From positions 1 to 5,064 of the forward strand of contig USIA01000130.1 of NCBI GenBank assembly GCA_900554535.1: a stretch of 5,064 nucleotides of DNA, written 5' to 3'. A program made the translations under genes and the position numbers. The notes beneath the pieces were generated by a model, which worked only from the letters and a program-made list of their open reading frames with translations, had not been told where the DNA came from and did not search any database. Shown one piece after another: positions 4,700-5,064 of the stretch (within the stretch, counting starts at the first letter, position 1; each line of letters begins with the position of its first letter). Origin of the DNA: an uncultured Oscillospiraceae bacterium. GTDB lineage: Bacteria; Bacillota; Clostridia; Oscillospirales; Acutalibacteraceae.

Positions 4700-5064
4700 A
4701 TGGCAAATGATGTCATGTTTGAGGGAAAAGAGAGAAGAATGCCGAAAATCGAGAAGTTCCTGGCGGAAAACAGCCTGGGCTCCCTCGAGGAAGCGCGCGA
4801 TTTGTGCCTTTCCAAGGGCATTGATGTGGAAAAGATCGTCAAGGGCGTGCAGCCCATTGCATTCGACAACGCGGTCTGGGCCTACACGCTGGGCGTTGCG
4901 CTGGCATTGAAGACCGGCGTTTCCTCCGCCGCAGAGGCCAGCGAGATCATCGGCAAGGGCCTGCAGGCGTTCTGCGTGCCGGGTTCTGTTGCGGAAAACC
5001 GCAAGGTCGGCCTGGGCCACGGCAACCTGGGCGCGCGTCTTCTGCGCGACGAGACCAAGTGCTT
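4700..5064 (+). CDS. GGGtGRT family protein, N-terminal part (3' end outside window)
   Basis: 121 complete codons are visible and the frame is open to the window edge. The start at 4700 has AAGGAGG 10 bases upstream (4683-4689). Visible stretches typical of the family as I recall it are LEEARDLCLSKGIDVEKIVK (29-48), GVQPIAFDNAVWAYTLG (49-65), GKGLQAFCVPGSVAENRKVG (85-104) and LGHGNLGARLL (105-115). The family takes its name from a GGGtGRT motif that should lie further downstream. Its biochemical function is not known to me. The two conserved cysteines Cys36 and Cys92 and the glycine-rich GLGHGNLG segment stand out. The gene follows the NifU-like gene by 27 bases with no terminator between, so the two are almost certainly co-transcribed, which suggests a role with Fe-S chemistry or the scaffold protein. 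No signal peptide or membrane segment is seen in this part. Confidence 0.88.
   Translation, partial: MANDVMFEGKERRMPKIEKFLAENSLGSLEEARDLCLSKGIDVEKIVKGVQPIAFDNAVWAYTLGVALALKTGVSSAAEASEIIGKGLQAFCVPGSVAENRKVGLGHGNLGARLLRDETKC

Noticed and set aside
3956..5020. 354-codon - strand frame opposite the NifU-like and GGGtGRT genes
   Set aside because: It spans two genes and their intergenic gap on the other strand, and its composition is typical of an antisense shadow.

Overview
The window looks like a piece of a GC-rich chromosome from an anaerobic Clostridia-type Firmicute, most likely of the Oscillospirales / Clostridium-cluster-IV kind. The placement is inference. It rests on strong AGGAGG-type ribosome binding sites, sigma-A promoters, a NifU-like/GGGtGRT gene pair that I know mainly from Clostridia, and a 29-residue holin-like toxin of Firmicute type. 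No rRNA or other marker fixes the species.

Layout. (1) 1-1182, + strand: the end of a trp operon, with the C-terminal third of trpB and a complete trpA whose start overlaps the trpB stop by 8 bases. (2) 1183-2277: about 1.1 kb with no conventional gene. It holds two copies (A and B) of a large modular, hairpin-rich intergenic repeat. Between them lies a small locus that reads as a type I toxin-antitoxin: a 29-aa hydrophobic peptide on the - strand, facing a roughly 100-nt + strand RNA with its own promoter and a clear intrinsic terminator. (3) 2278-3231, - strand: a membrane-anchored family 2 glycosyltransferase of the polyprenyl-phosphate sugar transferase type. (4) 3232-3979: the glycosyltransferase promoter, a third repeat copy (C, opposite orientation to A and B), an AT-rich spacer, then a near-consensus promoter and a structured leader. 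(5) 3980-5064, + strand: a complete NifU-like Fe-S scaffold gene followed 27 bases later by the start of a GGGtGRT-family gene, which runs off the window.

How the parts relate. TrpB and TrpA form tryptophan synthase. The NifU-like and GGGtGRT genes form an apparent operon whose joint role is not established to my knowledge, and they are the best candidate here for an undescribed conserved system. The repeats look like accessory DNA inserted between housekeeping genes. They frame the glycosyltransferase as inverted copies, and their terminal hairpins touch or overlap the -35 boxes of three neighbouring promoters, so they may have shaped local transcription. All functional calls come from reading motifs and from memory of the families. 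No database search was possible.
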